From: Terriglobia bacterium
Lineage (GTDB): Bacteria; Acidobacteriota; Terriglobia; Acidiferrales; UBA7541
Reading direction: 5' to 3'
Assembly: GCA_020073375.1 (NCBI GenBank)
Contig: JAIQFG010000016.1
Coordinates: forward strand, 1 to 58,999
Length of the DNA: 58,999 nucleotides
Shown piece after piece: positions 54,689-58,999 of this stretch. A program made the position numbers and the translations under genes. Every line of letters starts with the position of its first letter. Within the stretch, counting starts at the first letter, position 1. The notes beneath the pieces are model-generated. The model was given only the letters and a program-made list of their open reading frames with translations, had not been told where the DNA came from and did no database searches.

Positions 54689-55229
54689 GGCGGATCCTCC
54701 CTTGTGTTATTTCTTCTGTTTGGCCCGGAGTCCCGTGCTGCTGGTCGTTCGCACGCCCCTGAATTGACACACTATGCCCATGTCCCGTGTTAGGCGGTCC
54801 TGTTGTCAATACGTATGAACCTGACGAGCGAGCAAGCCAATAGACCAAGCCTGCTTCCTTAGTCGACGAAACAGCCTTTCCTCCGCACCCAAAAGCTGTT
54901 CTGACCTTGGCCCGCGTTCGTCGGTAAAATGGCGAGAAAAAAGTTAAACCGCTATGGCATGAATTAGGTCACGCCAATTGCCACACCTGCTATTATTTTT
55001 GCACCTGCAACCCACTGAACGCATGCGAATTATAAATCCACACCTGCAATGATCCATGAACTCCGTCTGATTTCTATGCTTTCTCACAGAGTTATTCCAT
55101 TTTGTGAAGAAATGGAATCGTTGTTCAGAAATCCTTTGCTGATGGGATCCAGCGCACTCTCCGGCCATCATTACCCGAACCGCGCGCTGGATCCCAACGA
55201 AAATCCGTCTTTCGTCCGCGATACCCTCC
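54689..55229. other. Promoter region of the TonB receptor with a long inverted repeat
   Basis: About 540 bases, more A/T-rich than the genes. TGGGATCCAGCGC at 55143-55155 and its exact reverse complement at 55184-55196 form a 13-base hairpin with a 28-base loop, about 35 bases past the stop of the minus-strand LVIVD gene, so it may be its terminator. The remainder should include the receptor promoter; no RNA gene is seen. Confidence 0.6.
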
Positions 55230-56699
55230 CTAACTCAGAGGGATCTCACCGGTGTACTTGATGATATAGAGCCCACCCCATTTGCCATCGAGCACGTAAA
55301 TCAGCCCGTTCTCGTCGACGATCGAATAGTTGATGTTCACCTCGCCATTGTTCTTTGCCGCGGGAGGCGGAAGGAAGTAACCGATCTCCTCGATGAGGGG
55401 CGGAGTCTTCGCTGGATACGGAACATGCTGATCCTGCAGGTGGTAGATTCGAAGACCGAACTTGGTGTTCGACGCGAGGACTGTGTCCTTCAATGGAAAG
55501 CTTACGTCGTTCTCGATGAGGCCCGAGGGAGCAAAGTTGTGGGTGCCGGCCCCGGGGCGCTTGCAGAGTTCGAGAGTATTTGGAGGGTAAGGAAACGTTC
55601 CCACGATGAGCGGGTTGGTTTCCTCACGAATGTCCACCAGATACATGGGCCGCGGCCCTCTCTCCGAGCATACATCTCCCTCGCTATTGACCACCATCAG
55701 ATTGCGGCTGACCAGTGGCATGGCAGTGTGAGTAAAGCCGATGTCGGGAGGGTTCAATTTCATCTGCGCTATCAGCTTGGGAGTGAACTTGGTCGCACGT
55801 CCCGCTCGAACTTCTTCAATTCCGGAAATGTCCAGAATGACCACGCCCCCATCCAGGTAGCCCATGTAAGCGCGGTCGGGGCGGTCCTTGGGAACCAGCA
55901 CCTCGTGGGGTCGAAACGCGCCGCCATAGGAATTGACGAGTCGTTTTGGCTTGCAGCCCGGCAGGCAGGCATCGCCCTTCTGCGTTCCGGGAAGCCACCA
56001 ACGGCCCGCCTCACGAGGATTTTTGGGATCCTTCAGGTCCACGACCACATACATCTGGTCATCTTGTTCGTAAATCGGATCGTCGTCCGGGACCCCGGAA
56101 GCGAGGTGCGCAAACCTGCCGTCGATGAACCACAATGCATGAATACCCACCGAATGTGGTCCGCCCGTATTGAAGAAAGAGAAGGCGATATCCTGCAAAC
56201 TTTTCGCCTTCTTAACACGATCGAGGTCTGAGACGTCCAGCACCCACATGCCCGATTTGCCTTGGGCGCGAACCTCGGGGGTCAAGATGTGATTCACGAC
56301 GCTAGGACCGCTGCCGCTGCCCTGATCGGCCACGACCAGCACGTTCCCGGAAAGCGCAAGCTCATCGCAACGCGTATTGCCCGGCGCCGGGGACGGGAGT
56401 TGGTTCAGCACCACGGGCTTCTCCGGATGCGTCACGTCCACAACGCTCAAGCAGTTCTGTGCGCCACGGTGGGGGATGTAAAGAATGCGGCTGCCGTCGG
56501 GCTTTTTCTGAATCGCCATGGACTCGCCCCCGTCCCCCCTGCCGTTGAGATCGTTATAGCTGAGGACGGAGATGTTCGATGCATGCATATTCTGTCGAAT
56601 GTTCTCAAGCGGATCTTGCTGGCTATTTGCGGACGACGTGACCAAGACCGTGCTGATGGCTGCAAATGCACCGATAGAGACGACTCTGCTCAGGCTCAT
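55230..56699 (-). CDS. Exported LVIVD-repeat (beta-propeller-like) protein, copy 2
   Basis: A 489-residue exported protein (leader VVSIGAFAAISTVLVTSSAN) with GGAGG seven bases before the ATG. Repeats such as 'LSVVDVTHPEKPVVL', 'MWVLDVSDLDRVKK', 'MYVVVDLKDPKNPREA', 'GGVVILDISGIEEV' and 'MYLVDIREETNPLIV' mark an LVIVD-type propeller. The end (NGLIYVLDGKWGGLYIIKYT) closely resembles that of copy 1 (RGNIYITDKQWGLFILRYT), so the two are paralogues. Cys-containing loops (GDACLPGCKPKRL) are additional here. Function unknown; location next to the TonB receptor, transcribed in the same direction and upstream of it, suggests co-regulation. Confidence 0.82.
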   Translation of the reverse strand: MSLSRVVSIGAFAAISTVLVTSSANSQQDPLENIRQNMHASNISVLSYNDLNGRGDGGESMAIQKKPDGSRILYIPHRGAQNCLSVVDVTHPEKPVVLNQLPSPAPGNTRCDELALSGNVLVVADQGSGSGPSVVNHILTPEVRAQGKSGMWVLDVSDLDRVKKAKSLQDIAFSFFNTGGPHSVGIHALWFIDGRFAHLASGVPDDDPIYEQDDQMYVVVDLKDPKNPREAGRWWLPGTQKGDACLPGCKPKRLVNSYGGAFRPHEVLVPKDRPDRAYMGYLDGGVVILDISGIEEVRAGRATKFTPKLIAQMKLNPPDIGFTHTAMPLVSRNLMVVNSEGDVCSERGPRPMYLVDIREETNPLIVGTFPYPPNTLELCKRPGAGTHNFAPSGLIENDVSFPLKDTVLASNTKFGLRIYHLQDQHVPYPAKTPPLIEEIGYFLPPPAAKNNGEVNINYSIVDENGLIYVLDGKWGGLYIIKYTGEIPLS

Positions 56700-57088
56700 T
56701 CAATGGCCTCCGGTATTCGTAAGCGCACAATTTTCCCCGACATTGCGTGGGCTTGTTTGTTATGCGCTTTCTACTCTCCTTATCATTCCAATGTCAAGAA
56801 GAAAAGTATTTACCAGCGCGGATTTGCGGAACGCGTTCATTGAAAATGACAAGAAACAAAACCGCTGCGCGCAATCTGGCGATGCGGTTTCTGGATGCGA
56901 CAAAAGCGTTTTTGTCAGGGTCGAATGCCCGGAATGTTGAGGTGAATCCGATAAAGTCCGGTGCGAGCTGTCAGATAAAGTGTCTTGCCATCCGCGAATC
57001 AATGGACGAATTCATTCACTTCATTGTGCCACTTCATTCTGCCGCGCCATCGCGGCTACAACTTGCCCAGCGCGCAAATTCAATTCGG
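56700..57088. other. Intergenic region without visible gene
   Basis: About 390 bases of lower GC. It should include the promoter of LVIVD copy 2. A small hairpin GCCGCG-CCAT-CGCGGC at 57041-57056 lies just after the stop of the DUF4440-like gene. Overlapping frames here have no ribosome-binding site or recognisable sequence. Confidence 0.4.
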
Positions 57089-57577
57089 CTATTTACCGGT
57101 AATGGGAACCAGTCCTGCCCCAGCAACTCTCCACTTTCCCTTTTCCTTTACAAACATGCGAAGCACGCTCATCTGCAATACGGGCACGATTTTTCCATCG
57201 GCGTCAACGCCTTTAATCGTCGTGTGATCGGTCGCAAGAACCACGTTTCCGTAGATCGCCCGGATCTTCAAATCCACAGGGAACGCGCCGGTGCCTGGTT
57301 TGTGTTCCCCCTGGCTCATCATGTCCATCATTTCTTCTTTGTTTACCACCTGCCCGCTAGGCAGCACATCGAAGAATTGGTCCGTCCAGAGCTCTCCCAT
57401 GCTATCCGGACCAGTTTTTCTCTTATCGAATTCGGCCTTCATCCACTTCAGCTCCACTTGATAGAGTTCCTTTTCCAGGGCTGCATTTCCAGCGCTCTTT
57501 TGGCTCTCTTGTTGAGCCCGGACAGGTAGAGCGAAACTGCCAAGCATGAATACAATCAGTACCCACGCGTATTTCAT
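57089..57577 (-). CDS. Exported DUF4440/SnoaL-like (NTF2-fold) protein
   Basis: A 162-residue protein with a clear signal peptide (WVLIVFMLGSFALPVRAQ) and GGAGGG before the ATG. The rest fits the NTF2-like DUF4440 group: an N-terminal helix (ALEKELYQVELKWMKAEFD), then strands (LWTDQFFDVLPSGQVVNKEE, RAIYGNVVLATDHTTIKG, LRMFVKEKGKWRVAGAGL). These proteins have a cone-shaped pocket used for small-molecule binding or simple enzymes; no catalytic set can be assigned. It lies 38 bases after the metallo-beta-lactamase-fold gene in the same direction, so the two are probably co-transcribed. Confidence 0.82.
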   Translation of the reverse strand: MKYAWVLIVFMLGSFALPVRAQQESQKSAGNAALEKELYQVELKWMKAEFDKRKTGPDSMGELWTDQFFDVLPSGQVVNKEEMMDMMSQGEHKPGTGAFPVDLKIRAIYGNVVLATDHTTIKGVDADGKIVPVLQMSVLRMFVKEKGKWRVAGAGLVPITGK

Positions 57578-57615
57578 ACGAATATCCCTCCGACGAAAGT
57601 AGAGTGCACCTCTGT

Positions 57616-58680
57616 TTATCTGCGCGGCCCGTAGTCCTTGTGGAATCCATTGCGTGTGTTTGTGACGGTGAAGCTGCCGTCGGCCCGGGCCGAAACTTTG
57701 ATTACGTTCGGGATTGTTTCATCCGGCACTCCCGTCATGAGTGTGCCCCCGACCCCTGTGTTGGCGATGAACTGTTCGGGCGAATTATGATCCGCGGCGT
57801 CAACGGCATAGTGCAGCTGCCACAGGTCCTCGAGTCCGGGAGATTTCCTCAAGGTTTCAAACGTGGGAATCGCTCCACCTTTTTTCGCGCCGTTATCCAT
57901 CACGGCCACGCGAGGCCGCATCGCGTGAACCAGCATCGGCAGGCTGGAGATGTCCTGACCGTGATGGGACACGACGTACAAGTCGATCGTGCCCACAAGG
58001 TTGTTCGGGCAGGCCAGATCATGTTCCTTGTTCCACGTGAGATCGCCGAAATCGACCATGCGGAATTTTCCCAATGAAATCACCATCCCGACGGATTGCT
58101 TGTTTTCGCCTCCGATCAGCGGGTCCTTCGTCTCATCCTTCGGCTGGAAATCGGCGCACAACGGATTTGCAGTCCCCGCGCCAGCCAAGGAATTGGTAAT
58201 TGTTTCGGCGGCTGCGGAAACAACCTGGAAGTTGGCGCCCTTGATAGGAAGCTTGTCGCCGGGTTTAGCCAGGATGTGCTGGCCTTTTTCGCGCACCGGG
58301 AGATAGGCGGAATAATTCTGGGGGGTGCCTAGTGCCTCTTCCACGTTTGGGCCGTGATCGACAAATGTCTTGATCGGAATCCTGGCCGCGAGATCGACAA
58401 CGCCGCCTGCGTGGTCTCCGTGATAGTGCGTGAGCACGAGGTAGTCGATCTGGGAGACGCCCGCTTGTTTCGCTGCCGCAACGATGCGATCGGCATCGCG
58501 CGCTCCCGGCCAACCGGTATCGACCAAGAGCGATTGTCCGGAGGGCGTCACGAACAGCGTGGACTGGCCGCCCTCCACGTCAATGAAATATACGTTCAGC
58601 GGCTTGCCGGATTGCGCCCAACCCATGGCGCAGGTCAAAACCAGGGCGGGAAAAAACAGAAACGGCAGCTTCTTGCGCAT
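57616..58680 (-). CDS. Exported metallo-beta-lactamase-fold hydrolase (ComEC/Rec2-like)
   Basis: A 354-residue protein. I start it at the ATG of MRKKLPFLFFPALVLTCAMG, preceded by AGGAG, which is a signal peptide; the open frame upstream is not coding-like. The MBL zinc motif is THYHGDHAGG, and later ligands are probably the Asp in MVDFGDLTW and His in VSHHGQD. The order FIDVEGGQSTLF, LLVDTGWPG and VMDNGAKKGG matches the ComEC/Rec2-type MBL group. Members in this group are often nucleases or hydrolases of phosphodiesters; as a soluble exported protein without ComEC's membrane channel its substrate is open. Confidence 0.88.
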   Translation of the reverse strand: MRKKLPFLFFPALVLTCAMGWAQSGKPLNVYFIDVEGGQSTLFVTPSGQSLLVDTGWPGARDADRIVAAAKQAGVSQIDYLVLTHYHGDHAGGVVDLAARIPIKTFVDHGPNVEEALGTPQNYSAYLPVREKGQHILAKPGDKLPIKGANFQVVSAAAETITNSLAGAGTANPLCADFQPKDETKDPLIGGENKQSVGMVISLGKFRMVDFGDLTWNKEHDLACPNNLVGTIDLYVVSHHGQDISSLPMLVHAMRPRVAVMDNGAKKGGAIPTFETLRKSPGLEDLWQLHYAVDAADHNSPEQFIANTGVGGTLMTGVPDETIPNVIKVSARADGSFTVTNTRNGFHKDYGPRR

Positions 58681-58737
58681 TACGTCTCCTGACTGCAGGA
58701 CTTCAAACCAGCGCGCACAGGGAAAAAGGAAACGGAT

Positions 58738-58775
58738 GAAAATTAAAACCCACACCCTTGAAAAGCGCAAGGGTG
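58738..58775 (-). terminator. Intrinsic terminator of the truncated NHL-like gene
   Basis: On the minus strand CACCCTTG-CGCTTTT-CAAGGGTG forms an 8-base stem followed by TGGGTTTTAATTTTC. It lies about 50 bases after the stop of the gene entering from the right edge. Confidence 0.75.
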
Positions 58776-58822
58776 CGGCACCCGGAATTCCAAACCAATT
58801 TGAATCTGGCTCGGCAGTTCGC

Positions 58823-58999
58823 TTACTTTTTCGGCCAGAGCACGCCCTGATCCATTTTCGTGACCGGGCCCATTCCCTTGTACACGAATTTCTGCAGGCG
58901 CTGTCCACGATAAGTTTCCGTGGTGTAGATGTTGCCCTTGGAATCGGTCGCGATGCTGTGCACGGCGTAAAATGCGCCGGGTTGGCGTCCGCCGTCTCC
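58823..58999 (-). CDS. NHL-repeat propeller protein, C-terminal end (cut by window edge)
   Basis: Only the last 58 residues are inside the window. They read as the final propeller blade: GAFYAVHSIATDSKGNIYTT, then ETYRGQRLQKFVYKG, and an end of VTKMDQGVLWPKK. The pattern 'hxIaxDxxGNiY...RxQKF' matches the last blade of the NHL protein at 49.8-50.8 kb (VTVDREGNVYGG, ARLQKYV), so this is a second NHL/amidating-lyase-like exported protein. The start and signal peptide are outside. It is upstream of, and in the same direction as, the MBL-fold and DUF4440-like genes. Confidence 0.8.
   Translation of the reverse strand, partial: GDGGRQPGAFYAVHSIATDSKGNIYTTETYRGQRLQKFVYKGMGPVTKMDQGVLWPKK

Overview
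The window looks like a stretch of an Acidobacteriota chromosome, probably from an uncultured soil or sediment lineage of the Koribacter/Solibacter type. I infer this from the high GC content, a very large Oar-type TonB-dependent receptor with an N-terminal carboxypeptidase-regulatory-like domain, two acidobacterial-style TonB proteins with Gly/Pro-rich linkers, many Tat- or Sec-exported hydrolases, and several families of paired palindromic (REP-like) intergenic repeats. I see no phage, plasmid, IS or CRISPR features. Taxonomy is an inference; no rRNA is present.

Left part (1-16 kb). Three genes of a Bacillus-type fatty-acid beta-oxidation set lie scattered here: a 3-hydroxyacyl-CoA dehydrogenase/enoyl-CoA hydratase fusion (FadN type, cut by the window edge), a thiolase (fadA) and a 599-residue acyl-CoA dehydrogenase (fadE type). 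Between them are an ERCC4 nuclease, an exported amidohydrolase, a VOC protein, a Tat amidase, a PAP2 phosphatase, a membrane-anchored PHP phosphoesterase divergent from an MGDG-synthase-like glycosyltransferase, a large exported alpha/beta-hydrolase-domain protein and a gamma-glutamylcyclotransferase-like protein.

Middle part (16-32 kb). An SDR oxidoreductase, ispH, an arginase-fold protein with altered metal ligands, a PCYCGC-type exported protein, DoxX and chrA (adjacent), a DUF983 protein, a BarA-like hybrid histidine kinase convergent with a stand-alone receiver, a Tat-exported thiamine-diphosphate enzyme convergent with a small cytochrome c, a dienelactone-hydrolase-fold protein that has lost its catalytic residues, and a tRNA-Leu(UAA) gene interrupted by a 226-nt group I intron. 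A TonB gene follows.

Catabolic operon (31.7-41.2 kb, minus strand). In transcription order: an aldehyde dehydrogenase; a gap containing a PdhR/FadR-like operator TGGTATGACCA; a GntR/FCD regulator; a beta-hydroxyacid dehydrogenase; 2-oxoacid dehydrogenase E1-alpha and E1-beta; an M24-family protein with one metal ligand changed to Cys; an E2 acyltransferase; and a DctA-type dicarboxylate transporter. The genes overlap or are closely spaced, and together suggest a regulated pathway that imports a carboxylate and turns it into an acyl-CoA.

Right part (41-59 kb). An exported peroxiredoxin, a second TonB protein with a strong terminator, a flotillin-like SPFH protein, and an exported protein whose C-terminal domain carries protein-kinase-like motifs. 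Next come a series of exported beta-propeller-like proteins (two LVIVD-type, two NHL-type) around a 1127-residue TonB-dependent receptor, with a DUF4440-like protein and an exported metallo-beta-lactamase-fold protein. A tRNA-Arg(CCU) gene sits beside one copy of a duplicated segment of about 135 bp whose second copy lies 1.7 kb away. The points most worth following up are the group I intron, the exported kinase-like protein, the M24/2-oxoacid dehydrogenase operon, and the exported thiamine-diphosphate enzyme with its cytochrome.
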